Source: Bacteroides sp. (GTDB lineage: Bacteria > Bacteroidota > Bacteroidia > Bacteroidales > Muribaculaceae). Taken from it: a stretch of 64,000 bases of DNA. Each line of letters opens with the position of its first letter. Within the stretch, counting starts at the first letter, position 1. Shown one piece after another: positions 19,297 to 28,512 of the stretch. Under the pieces are notes generated by a model. The model was not told where the DNA came from, ran no database searches, and was given only the letters and a program-made list of their open reading frames with translations. The DNA is taken from positions 17,621 to 81,620 of the forward strand of contig JAAVEB010000002.1 of assembly GCA_014801525.1 (NCBI GenBank). Reading direction: 5' to 3'. A program made the translations under genes and the position numbers.

Positions 19297-20727
19297 TCAG
19301 CTTTGCGACAATCCGTGCTTAAGCCATGAACCTTTTATGAGACGGAACAGGAATATCGACCCTCGGAAACAAAGCTCAATGCACATTGCGAGCCACACTC
19401 CGTTAAGACCCATAGACGGCGCGAGCAATGCCGCAATGGGGAGCCGCACCAGCCAGATGCTTGAGAAATTCATAATCGCCGGCACAAGAGTGTCTCCTAC
19501 TCCGACCATAACTCCATATGCAACTATCGACGCCGCAAACATCGGCTCAGCCCACGCCTCTATCCTTAGAGCCGACACACCAAGAGCCTGAATATCCTTG
19601 ACGGGCGACAACAGCTCCATGACCGCAGGAGCTCCGAACCATAAGATGACTCCCATGAGCGTCATCACAGCCATGCCGAGCCCCACAGTGAGATATCCGA
19701 ATTGCCGAGCCAAATCTTTGCGCTTAGCCCCATAGCTCTGTCCAACAAGCGTGGTAGCCGCATCGGAGATTCCATAGCCGGGCATATAGCACAACGCCTC
19801 AGCCGTAACCGCAAAAGCGTTTGCCGCAATCGCCATCACTCCCAACGGAGCCACAATAACAGTCACCATTATCTGAGCGCCGCATATGACCGCATGCTCA
19901 AGCGTCATCGGCGCCGACACCTTCAGGGCATTGACAAGCACACCGCGCGAAGGCACGAATCCTTTCAAACCACGGCACCCGTCATCTTCGGCACGTTTTC
20001 CAAAGATGGCAATGCTTTTCTGCCTGAAGCAAGCATACCAGAGCATGAATCCCGCCGTGACAACTTCAGCGGCGACAGTCCCTAACGCAGCGCCAAGCAC
20101 ACCAAGTCCGGCACCGGGGACGAAGATATCGCATCCGGCGATGTGGAGCTCGCGTGATGGAAAAATCAAAATAAAATTGAACACCACGTCAAGAAGGCAC
20201 ATCATCACATTAAGCCCCCCGGGAACTTTCATGTTGCCTGACGCCCTGAGCATCGCCGCACCGACATAATTTAATGTCAGTGCCGGCAACGCGCTGACAA
20301 AGACCAGAAAATAAAGCGTAGCCTTCCCATTGACAGGCTCGGATCCTCCGAGCCATCCCGGAAGAGGTGAAGATATCGCAATTCCGATAACACCCATAAT
20401 CACGCCAAAAAGGAAAGACGCAGTAATTCCCTGACGCAATATCTTCCTGGCGCTGGCATAGTCAGCAGCGCCAATGCGGTGAGCCACCTGCACGGAGAAG
20501 CCGACAGTGGCAGCCGAGCATATTCCCCAAAAGAGCCAAAGGCTGGTCGACACCAGCCCCACCGCCGCGCTGTCGTCAGCACCAAGACGTCCCACCATGG
20601 CAGCATCGATATACTGCATGAGGATGCTCGACAACTGAGCCATAATCGCCGGCCATGACAACTGGGCGGTAAGCGCGAGCCGCTGTTTGAAAGAAAGCGG
20701 TTTCCCCGATTGGATCAGCTCAAGCAT
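19297..20727 (-). CDS. MATE family efflux transporter
   Basis: 12-TM protein; WPAIMAQLSSILMQYIDAAMVGRLG, AANAFAVTAEALCYMPGYGISDAATTLVGQSYGAKR. Confidence 0.95.
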   Translation of the reverse strand: MLELIQSGKPLSFKQRLALTAQLSWPAIMAQLSSILMQYIDAAMVGRLGADDSAAVGLVSTSLWLFWGICSAATVGFSVQVAHRIGAADYASARKILRQGITASFLFGVIMGVIGIAISSPLPGWLGGSEPVNGKATLYFLVFVSALPALTLNYVGAAMLRASGNMKVPGGLNVMMCLLDVVFNFILIFPSRELHIAGCDIFVPGAGLGVLGAALGTVAAEVVTAGFMLWYACFRQKSIAIFGKRAEDDGCRGLKGFVPSRGVLVNALKVSAPMTLEHAVICGAQIMVTVIVAPLGVMAIAANAFAVTAEALCYMPGYGISDAATTLVGQSYGAKRKDLARQFGYLTVGLGMAVMTLMGVILWFGAPAVMELLSPVKDIQALGVSALRIEAWAEPMFAASIVAYGVMVGVGDTLVPAIMNFSSIWLVRLPIAALLAPSMGLNGVWLAMCIELCFRGSIFLFRLIKGSWLKHGLSQS

Positions 20728-20742
20728 ACTCTTCTATTCCGG

Positions 20743-21915
20743 TTATTTACGACGCTCCAGTTTAGAGACAAACTTCACAATGCGTTCAAGCCCCTCGGCG
20801 AGCAATTGACGCGGACATGCGATGTTGAGACGTATATAACCGCCCACGCCATACATTTCGCCGCAGTTTACCCAAACTTTCGCCTCGGTTTTCAGCATCT
20901 CCTCAAGCTCCTCGGCAGGAATGCCAAGAGCTGAAACATCAAGCCACGGGAGATAGGTCGCCTCAAGGCGCGCCATCGGACAATCGGGAAGATGCTCAGC
21001 CAGGAAGCTGCGGGTGAAGATATAGTTTTGCCATAAGTAAGACCGCAATTCGTCAAGCCATTCAGCTCCCGCATCAGTGTATGCCGCCTTAAGCGCCGCA
21101 ACTCCGAATGGATTGACATCGCAAACCTCATTTATATTTATGGCACGGTCCACCAAGGCGCGTATTTCCGAATCAGGACACACGATATTGGCGATTTGAA
21201 GCCCGGCGATATTGAAGCCTTTAGACGGAGACACGCACACTGTGGCGTCGGCGTCAACTGTTCCGTAAGGCACATAAGCATATCCCGGCATGGTCAATTC
21301 GCAATGGATTTCATCACTGACCACTTTCACTCCGTTTCGGCGGCATATCTCGCTAACTTTCACAAGCTCGTCACGAGTCCATGCCCTTCCGGCCGGATTA
21401 TGGGGGTTGCACAAAAGCAATACTTTTACATCATCGCGCGACGCAACCTCTTGCAATCCGTCAAAATCCATTTCATAAGTAAACTCGCTTGACGAAATGG
21501 CGACGCGCTTCAACGGATTCTCAACAATGACACAGCCATTATTGCGTATCGACGAAAAAAAGCAATTATACACGGGAGTCTGCACAATCACTCCGTCGCC
21601 GGGCTTGGTCAGCCCCTTCAAAATAGCGGAAATCGCCGGCACGACACCCGACGTATAGATCACGCCTTCACGCTTAATATCATAACCGTGACGTTTTTTA
21701 AACCAACCGGTCAACGCCTTATAATAGTCATCTCCGACAAGAGTGTAGCCAAACACTCCATGCTTCACCCGGCGGCGCAACGCGCTGAGAATAACGGGCG
21801 CGGCTCGAAAATCCATATCCGCAACCCAAAGAGGGACAATATCGGCATCAGCTGAAGAATCCCATTTATATGACCCTGTTCCTCGACGCGGAACTATCTC
21901 GTCAAATATCGACAT
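20743..21915 (-). CDS. MalY/PatB family PLP-dependent aminotransferase (putative C-S lyase)
   Basis: PLWVADMDF, NPHNPAGRAW, SDEIHCEL, SPSKGFNIAGLQ motifs. Confidence 0.93.
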   Translation of the reverse strand: MSIFDEIVPRRGTGSYKWDSSADADIVPLWVADMDFRAAPVILSALRRRVKHGVFGYTLVGDDYYKALTGWFKKRHGYDIKREGVIYTSGVVPAISAILKGLTKPGDGVIVQTPVYNCFFSSIRNNGCVIVENPLKRVAISSSEFTYEMDFDGLQEVASRDDVKVLLLCNPHNPAGRAWTRDELVKVSEICRRNGVKVVSDEIHCELTMPGYAYVPYGTVDADATVCVSPSKGFNIAGLQIANIVCPDSEIRALVDRAININEVCDVNPFGVAALKAAYTDAGAEWLDELRSYLWQNYIFTRSFLAEHLPDCPMARLEATYLPWLDVSALGIPAEELEEMLKTEAKVWVNCGEMYGVGGYIRLNIACPRQLLAEGLERIVKFVSKLERRK

Positions 21916-21930
21916 ATCGCTTCCAAATTA

Positions 21931-22776
21931 TTATTCAATGACCTCTATCCTGCAATCGGCAGGAGCCTTTATATTTTCATCTATTATTATCTCGCCATAA
22001 CCCTTTGCACGGATGACTCCCGTAGTGGGATTCTTGACGCTTCGTATCACGCTGTTCACTTCGGCGTTAAGTTCGCTCTCCTCAAAGGCAAGATCACAGT
22101 CTTCAGCCATAACGCAGTTTTCCATGACAAGATTGCGGGCATAGCACAACGGCTGGGTTCCTGATATGCGGCAATTGACAAGGCGTAAATTCACTGAATG
22201 CCATCCCAGATATTCACCGTTCAGCTCCGAATCATAGACAGTCACATTCTCAGTGTTCCAAAACGCATCTTTCGAGTTTATGACCGCATTGCGGATTTCC
22301 ACATTCCGGCAATACTGAAACGAGTAGTTTCCGTCCTGACGATAGTTGTCAATCTTTATATTGTCACTGTGCATGAAAAGGTAGTCGGCATTAGCCACCT
22401 CCACATTCTTAATCTTAACATTCCGACAGTGCCATAGAGTTTCCTGCGCGTCAGGTATCTTCACGTTTTCCAGTTCGATTCCGTCCATTTCCCTGAACAT
22501 CTTGGGCGCCTCGACCATTGTGTCGGTCATCAACAGACCTTTCGAATACCATAGAGCCGCTCTCGCTCCCTCGGTGAAAAGACAATTTTTTATAGTAAAG
22601 CCATCAACATGCCAAAACGGATACTTGCCTTCAAAGCGGCAATTGACAGCCTCCACATTGCTGCACTCTTTCAGAGCCGACTCTCCGGCATGAATGGTTA
22701 CATTATCAAGTTTAATATCGTGAGCGGCAAAAAGCGGACGCTCTCCTTCGAATTCCTTGTCTTTTATAAGTTCCAT
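21931..22776 (-). CDS. DUF3737-like right-handed beta-helix protein
   Basis: Repetitive short coils (VEAVNCRFEGKYPFWHVDGFTIKNCLFTEGARAALWYSKGLLMTDTMVEAPKMFREMDGIELENV). Confidence 0.8.
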   Translation of the reverse strand: MELIKDKEFEGERPLFAAHDIKLDNVTIHAGESALKECSNVEAVNCRFEGKYPFWHVDGFTIKNCLFTEGARAALWYSKGLLMTDTMVEAPKMFREMDGIELENVKIPDAQETLWHCRNVKIKNVEVANADYLFMHSDNIKIDNYRQDGNYSFQYCRNVEIRNAVINSKDAFWNTENVTVYDSELNGEYLGWHSVNLRLVNCRISGTQPLCYARNLVMENCVMAEDCDLAFEESELNAEVNSVIRSVKNPTTGVIRAKGYGEIIIDENIKAPADCRIEVIE

Positions 22777-22797
22777 ACGCTTATTTCAATTTCGTTA

Positions 22798-22805
22798 CAA
22801 ATTTA
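22798..22805 (-). promoter_or_regulatory. -7 promoter box for DUF3737/MalY/MATE operon
   Basis: TAAATTTG on the minus strand (CAAATTTA on plus). Confidence 0.5.
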
Positions 22806-22954
22806 ATAATTTTTCAATTGTCTGAAAATATCTCAGTTTACAAAAATAACAGATTTCAGAGGGAAATTCCATACCCGTATCCCCGACATGCCAACCATTT
22901 TTCCGACAGGGAATAAATCGGGGAAATTATTACGGTGTGTCGGAATAATTATAG

Positions 22955-22962
22955 TAACTTTG
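22955..22962 (+). promoter_or_regulatory. -7 promoter box for EamA transporter
   Basis: TAACTTTG ending 5 nt before ATG 22968. Confidence 0.6.
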
Positions 22963-22967
22963 CGCCC

Positions 22968-23894
22968 ATGTCAAAACAACGAACCCGAGGATATATAGCA
23001 GGAGCCACTGCATCGTGCAGCTACGGATTGAATCCGCTCATGGCTGTGCCACTGTTTGCCATGGGCATGACATCCTATTCCATGCTTTTCTACCGCTATG
23101 TCTTTGCGGCACTCATTCTCGGCATCATAATGCTTGCGGCAGGGAAAAGCCTCCATCTAAAACGCAAGCTTATCCCTCAGATGCTGTTTTACGGACTGCT
23201 GTTTTCTTGCTCGTCGCTACTATTGTTTGAAAGTTACCGGTACATTGACGTCGGCATAGCCTCTACATTATTATTTATGTATCCCGTCATAGTGTCGCTC
23301 ATCAACCGCATTTTTTTCAAAGAATACCTGTCGGTTGTAACCATTGTTTCAATATTGCTCGCGCTCGGCGGAGTGACACTACTCTATTTCGGAGGGGGCG
23401 AAGAAGGAGGAACGCTAAACATCACCGGAGTCCTGTATGTCGTGGCAAGTTCGCTTTCTTATGCCATATATATGGTAGCCGTGAACAGAAGCGCGATAAA
23501 AGACTTGCCGTCATCGACATTGACATTTTATTCAATTTCATTCGGGCTGATTCTATATCTTTTTTTCATCGTAAGGGATGGAGAATTGTATCCGCTTGAC
23601 AATGTCACGGCTTGGGCATGCGCCATAGGACTGGCTCTGTTTCCCACAATTCTGTCAATCCTCACAATGGCTGTAGCGATACATGACATCGGCTCGACGG
23701 CAACCGCGATTCTCGGCGCGCTCGAGCCACTTACCGGACTGTTGATCGGAATTGCGGTTTTCAACGAGCGCATCACAATACTTACCGCCGTCGGCATAAT
23801 CATGATTCTCGGCGCCGTCCTGCTTTTAATTCTTGCCGCTCCCGCGATAAGAATATTGAGACAGTTTATCGTCTCCAGGAGCCATGGCAAATGA
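22968..23894 (+). CDS. DMT (EamA) family transporter
   Basis: 10-TM protein with duplicated EamA architecture; GALEPLTGLLIGIAVFNERIT; start ATG 22968. Confidence 0.93.
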   Translation: MSKQRTRGYIAGATASCSYGLNPLMAVPLFAMGMTSYSMLFYRYVFAALILGIIMLAAGKSLHLKRKLIPQMLFYGLLFSCSSLLLFESYRYIDVGIASTLLFMYPVIVSLINRIFFKEYLSVVTIVSILLALGGVTLLYFGGGEEGGTLNITGVLYVVASSLSYAIYMVAVNRSAIKDLPSSTLTFYSISFGLILYLFFIVRDGELYPLDNVTAWACAIGLALFPTILSILTMAVAIHDIGSTATAILGALEPLTGLLIGIAVFNERITILTAVGIIMILGAVLLLILAAPAIRILRQFIVSRSHGK

Positions 23895-23963
23895 AATTTT
23901 TCCAATTTTAAGTTAATTCATCATTTATTTTATTTTCCGTCTCAAATTACGGAAATTTTTCAT

Positions 23964-23971
23964 TAATTTTG
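23964..23971 (+). promoter_or_regulatory. -7 promoter box for mdh
   Basis: TAATTTTG upstream of ATG 24015. Confidence 0.55.
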
Positions 23972-24014
23972 CAGCGGATAAAAAATAAGATTTTAGGTTT
24001 TTAATATTACAATT

Positions 24015-24950
24015 ATGTCAAAGGTTACAGTTGTAGGAGCAGGAAATGTAGGAGCAACCTGCGCTAACGTATTGGTTACAAACAATGTTGCTGACGAAGT
24101 AGTTCTTATTGATATCAAAGAGGGTCTCGCTGAAGGAAAGACCATGGATATCATGCAGACCGCCAATCTTCTCACAATAAACACTCGCATGGTGGGTGTC
24201 ACCAACGATTACGAAAAGACCGCAAACTCTGACGTCGTAGTCATCACTTCAGGTATTCCTCGCAAGCCCGGCATGACTCGCGAAGAACTCATCGGAGTAA
24301 ATGCAGGCATCGTTAAGTCAGTAACAGACAACATTCTGAAATACTCACCTAACGCTATCATCGTTTGTGTATCCAACCCGATGGACACCATGACCTACCT
24401 CATCCACAAGACCGCAGGTATCGCCAAGAACCGCATCATCGGTATGGGCGGAGCGCTCGATAGCTCTCGTTTCAAATATTTCCTTAGCGTAGCCCTCAAC
24501 GCCAACCCCAACGAGGTTGACGGCATGGTTATCGGCGGACACGGTGACACTACCATGATTCCGTTGACCCGCTACGCAGTTTACCGCGGCATCCCCGTGA
24601 GCGAGCTTCTTGACAAGGAAACTCTTGACAAAGTCGCTGCCGACACAATGGTGGGAGGCGCAACCCTCACTAAACTTCTCGGAACTTCAGCATGGTATGC
24701 TCCCGGAGCAGCATCGGCAGCAGTTGTTGCAGCGGTGCTTCACGACCAGAAGCGCGTAATCCCCTGCTCTGCTCTTGTTGAAGGCGAATATGGCGAGTCA
24801 GACCTCTGCATCGGTGTTCCTTGCTTGCTCGGCAAAAACGGTATCGAAGCAATCATCGACATCAAGCTCAATGACGAAGAAAAAGAACTCTTTGCAAAGA
24901 GCGCGGCAGCTGTTCGCAAAACAAATGACGCTCTTGCTTCTTGCCTCTAA
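24015..24950 (+). CDS. mdh: Malate dehydrogenase
   Basis: VVGAGNVGATCANVL, SGIPRKPGMTREELI, NPMDTMTYL, GHGDTTMIP. Confidence 0.96.
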   Translation: MSKVTVVGAGNVGATCANVLVTNNVADEVVLIDIKEGLAEGKTMDIMQTANLLTINTRMVGVTNDYEKTANSDVVVITSGIPRKPGMTREELIGVNAGIVKSVTDNILKYSPNAIIVCVSNPMDTMTYLIHKTAGIAKNRIIGMGGALDSSRFKYFLSVALNANPNEVDGMVIGGHGDTTMIPLTRYAVYRGIPVSELLDKETLDKVAADTMVGGATLTKLLGTSAWYAPGAASAAVVAAVLHDQKRVIPCSALVEGEYGESDLCIGVPCLLGKNGIEAIIDIKLNDEEKELFAKSAAAVRKTNDALASCL

Positions 24951-24980
24951 TAAGCAAAAAACAGGTGAACCAATAGGTCA

Positions 24981-25020
24981 AACAAGGTGTTTTCCTTTAA
25001 GGAAACACCTTGTTATTTTT
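24981..25020 (+). terminator. Rho-independent terminator after mdh
   Basis: AACAAGGTGTTTTCC / GGAAACACCTTGTT (one-nt bulge) followed by ATTTTT. Confidence 0.85.
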
Positions 25021-25053
25021 TAACCTCAACCAAAATACAAATAGATTAAGATT

Positions 25054-25503
25054 ATGAGAAAACTAATTTCATTCCTGGCAATCGTGGCAATGGTTTCTTT
25101 TATCGGCTGCAACTCAACATCGACCAAGCAGAGCGCCGAACAATCAGCATGGGAAGAAGCATTCGCGCAAGGAGAGCCCATAGTGCTCGCTCCTAACGAC
25201 ACTATCGAATTCGGAGTTCCGCAACCCGAACCCATAGTGGTTGATTTTTGGGCGGAATGGTGCCCGCCATGTCGTGAATTTTCACCGATATTTCATAAGG
25301 TAGCCAAGCAATACAAAGGCGCGGTTCGATTCATCTCGATAAATGTTGATTCGTGCCCGGGCATAGCAAAAGAATATGGCGTGGGGTCAATTCCGACCGT
25401 GCTTATCGTGAGCAAGGAAGGCACCATCAACCGCAATGTGGGATTCATGACCGAGAATCAGCTTGTTGAATCAATCGAAGCCGTGATGCCTGAGAAAAAA
25501 TAA
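25054..25503 (+). CDS. Thioredoxin-fold lipoprotein
   Basis: Lipobox SFIGCNS; VVDFWAEWCPPCREFSPIF active site; GSIPTVLIV. Confidence 0.92.
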   Translation: MRKLISFLAIVAMVSFIGCNSTSTKQSAEQSAWEEAFAQGEPIVLAPNDTIEFGVPQPEPIVVDFWAEWCPPCREFSPIFHKVAKQYKGAVRFISINVDSCPGIAKEYGVGSIPTVLIVSKEGTINRNVGFMTENQLVESIEAVMPEKK

Positions 25504-25511
25504 CCGGTAGA

Positions 25512-26561
25512 TTATTTCAAATCTGAACCGCCAAGGCTTTTATGGCGGAACAATTCATTATAATGCCGCAAGCGGGAGACATTTATATAATGGCTTCCGC
25601 TTCCGCGTTTAATGGAAAACACTTCAGCCTTGCGGCGATTGACCTCATCGCAAAATTCACTCCGCCAAGTTTTTGAGTCAGGTTGCATATCAGCCGGAAC
25701 AGAGTTGACAGTGACTTCCCTCGTGTAAGAACATGGAGGATAGCCCAGCGCGGTCCACATCACCGGCTTGCCATCGGCGTCATAACCGATAGCAACCGAC
25801 GCGCTCGTTGACCGTCGGGGAATAAAATCCTGGTCGATGATCCACTCTCCCCCATCCTCAAGCATATCCTTGCCGAGAAGCGAATGATAGAAACTGCGCG
25901 ACAACCCGTCGGTAAAGACATATGGTGTGATTTTCTCGCCCGATTCAAGATAAGGCATCAGCAACTGTCGCGCCGTTTCCTCTCTTATATATCCGAATCC
26001 GGCATCGGCTTCGCCTGAATAAGAATAGTTAGTGCGAAGGATTATCCCGCCACTTTCGTGGGCAAGATCATATTTTTTCCATGTATAATCGTCAGTTTCA
26101 AAATAAGCTCCGGCTCCGGCGGCATCAATAACTCCAAAATTAGCCTGGACCCCGAGAGGCTTAGGCAAATCTGACAACAGTTGTTCAAAATCAGCCACTG
26201 TATGACACCGCCGTAAAGCTTCCGACATAACCGCCCCTTCGCGGTCTTTGTACACAGCAGTATCAGGAGCGAGATTATAAGAAGCGGTGTTCATTATGGC
26301 AAATCCCGCTTCATTCACCCCTATCCACGCATCGGCAAGCAACGAATCACCGGCATTAAACAGCGCCACATATTCAATATCTCCCGGATTCGACGGCTTA
26401 ACCGTCGCAACGAAATTGTCCTCGAAATCAGTATCACGGTTTTTCCACAATATAGGAGTCCCGCTCTTTGTCAGCCTGCCGCTGACGATTGCAGAAGTAC
26501 AGGCGTCGACAGCAATAATCCCCGCCAAAAACGTCAATATGACAAACACAATTTTTTTCAT
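25512..26561 (-). CDS. C45-like autoproteolytic acyltransferase/hydrolase (Ntn-hydrolase), secreted
   Basis: Signal peptide then CTSAIVSGRLTKSGTPILWKNRDTDF, candidate Cys nucleophile; GVNEAGFAIMNT. Confidence 0.75.
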   Translation of the reverse strand: MKKIVFVILTFLAGIIAVDACTSAIVSGRLTKSGTPILWKNRDTDFEDNFVATVKPSNPGDIEYVALFNAGDSLLADAWIGVNEAGFAIMNTASYNLAPDTAVYKDREGAVMSEALRRCHTVADFEQLLSDLPKPLGVQANFGVIDAAGAGAYFETDDYTWKKYDLAHESGGIILRTNYSYSGEADAGFGYIREETARQLLMPYLESGEKITPYVFTDGLSRSFYHSLLGKDMLEDGGEWIIDQDFIPRRSTSASVAIGYDADGKPVMWTALGYPPCSYTREVTVNSVPADMQPDSKTWRSEFCDEVNRRKAEVFSIKRGSGSHYINVSRLRHYNELFRHKSLGGSDLK

Positions 26562-26566
26562 ACTTG

Positions 26567-26574
26567 CAAATATA
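26567..26574 (-). promoter_or_regulatory. -7 promoter box for C45-like hydrolase
   Basis: TATATTTG on the minus strand, 5 nt upstream of the ATG. Confidence 0.55.
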
Positions 26575-26691
26575 GCATATTAGTGCAACATCACGAACAG
26601 TTCATCAACCAAAATTATCTCGGTTCTTTGGCATAACACATCCTATCGTCTTTGAATTGCAACTTTTTAGGACTCATACGGAACTTTTTAG

Positions 26692-26699
26692 TATCTTTG
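26692..26699 (+). promoter_or_regulatory. -7 promoter box for prmA
   Basis: TATCTTTG upstream of ATG 26727. Confidence 0.6.
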
Positions 26700-26726
26700 T
26701 GCGACTAATAGAAAAAAGAAAAATCA

Positions 26727-27575
26727 ATGAATGACTATATCGAAGCGCGTTTTACGGTAACGCCATGTGATGAAACCGCCACTGACGTGCTTGCCGCATT
26801 ACTTTGCGAAAAAGGATATGAGAGTTTTGTGCCCGACGAAACAGGACTGACGGCATACGTGAAAAAGGAACTTTTCGACGCCGACATATTCAAAGAGGTT
26901 GTCAATGACTTCCCGATGGAGAGTGTCATCGATGTCAAGTGGACTACTGTCGAGGGGCGCGACTGGAACTCGGAGTGGGAGAAGAATTATTTCCAACCCA
27001 TTATCGTGGATAATCTTTGCGTGATTCACAGTTCATTCCACAAGGATATTCCGGAAATGCCCTATGATATCGTTATCGATCCAAAGATGGCTTTCGGAAC
27101 AGGTCATCACCAAACTACGTCACTCATCATTCGTCAGCTCCTGAAAATGCCGCTTGAGGGGAAATCTGTGATCGACATGGGCACCGGCACCGGCATTCTC
27201 GCCATCCTTTCAGCCATGCGCGGAGCAACTCCGGTCAACGCTATTGAAATCGACGCATTCGCCCATGTGAACGCCGTGGAAAATGTGAAAATCAACCGCC
27301 ATCCGGAAATAAACGTCATCCTTGGCGACGCTTCAGCCCTTGAATCGCTTCAGCCCGCCGATGTGTTCATCGCCAACATAAACCGCAACATAATTACCGC
27401 CGACATCAAATTCTATTCATCAAAACTCCGAAAGGGGGGCTTGATGTTGCTGAGCGGATTTTACGAGCATGACATTCCGGTAGTGGCCGCCGAAGCGGCA
27501 AAACACGGACTCGTAGAAACAGCCCACACGACGTGTGACAACTGGACCTGTCTTCAGTTGATAAAAGAATCTTAA
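26727..27575 (+). CDS. prmA: Ribosomal protein L11 methyltransferase
   Basis: DPKMAFGTGHHQTT, VIDMGTGTGILAILSAMRGA, ANINRNI. Confidence 0.96.
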   Translation: MNDYIEARFTVTPCDETATDVLAALLCEKGYESFVPDETGLTAYVKKELFDADIFKEVVNDFPMESVIDVKWTTVEGRDWNSEWEKNYFQPIIVDNLCVIHSSFHKDIPEMPYDIVIDPKMAFGTGHHQTTSLIIRQLLKMPLEGKSVIDMGTGTGILAILSAMRGATPVNAIEIDAFAHVNAVENVKINRHPEINVILGDASALESLQPADVFIANINRNIITADIKFYSSKLRKGGLMLLSGFYEHDIPVVAAEAAKHGLVETAHTTCDNWTCLQLIKES

Positions 27576-27597
27576 TCCCATTAACTTTTTACTGAGA

Positions 27598-28512
27598 ATG
27601 GAAATAATAACTGTAAATGACGTGGTAAAGGATTATTCGGGACACCGACCCCTTGACCACGTGAATTTGAATATCGACGAAGGGTGCGTCTACGGGCTCC
27701 TGGGTCCCAACGGAGCCGGGAAAACATCCCTTATCCGCATACTCAACCAAATCACTCGCCCCGACTCGGGAGAAGTGCTCCTCAACGGGAAACCGATGAC
27801 TCAGGAAGATGTCATGCACATAGGTTATCTTCCCGAAGAACGCGGACTTTACAAGAAAATGAAAGTGCTCGACCACATAATGTTTCTGGGCAGACTGAAA
27901 GGGATGTCAAAAAACGACGCGCGCAAAGCAGCCGAAGAGTGGCTTGAACGCATGGATCTGTCGGAATGGAGCAACAAAAAAATCGAGGCGTTGTCAAAAG
28001 GTATGGCTCAGAAAGTCCAGTTTATTTCTACCGTTGTCCACAATCCTAAACTTCTTATATTCGACGAGCCATTCTCCGGATTCGACCCGGTCAACACCGA
28101 GCAATTAAAAAAAGAGATTCTTCGACTTAATCAAAACGGCTCGACAATCCTGTTCTCGACCCACAACATGGCGTCGGTCGAAGAGGTGTGTGACAAGTTC
28201 TCGCTTATAAACAATTCCAAAGTCGTCCTTCAAGGAAATGTCAACGAAATACGCCGCAAATTTGCGAAGCATCTTTACCGCATACATATCGCCGAACCGG
28301 TTTTAGCTCCCGACGACTCGCTGTTTACAATCGAGTCAGTGAAACCTCACCAGCTTGGCGGCTGCAACGCCACTATCAAACTCAATCCGGGCGTTGAAAT
28401 AAGACATGCCATCGAATCGCTCAACAGGACCTATAATCTCATGGGCTTTGAAGAGATTCTCCCATCAATGCACGAAATATTCATCGAAACAGTTACAGGC
28501 AAAAATGAATAA
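27598..28512 (+). CDS. ABC transporter ATP-binding protein (NatA-like)
   Basis: GPNGAGKTSLIRIL, LSKGMAQKVQFISTVVHNPKLLIFDEP. Confidence 0.95.
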   Translation: MEIITVNDVVKDYSGHRPLDHVNLNIDEGCVYGLLGPNGAGKTSLIRILNQITRPDSGEVLLNGKPMTQEDVMHIGYLPEERGLYKKMKVLDHIMFLGRLKGMSKNDARKAAEEWLERMDLSEWSNKKIEALSKGMAQKVQFISTVVHNPKLLIFDEPFSGFDPVNTEQLKKEILRLNQNGSTILFSTHNMASVEEVCDKFSLINNSKVVLQGNVNEIRRKFAKHLYRIHIAEPVLAPDDSLFTIESVKPHQLGGCNATIKLNPGVEIRHAIESLNRTYNLMGFEEILPSMHEIFIETVTGKNE

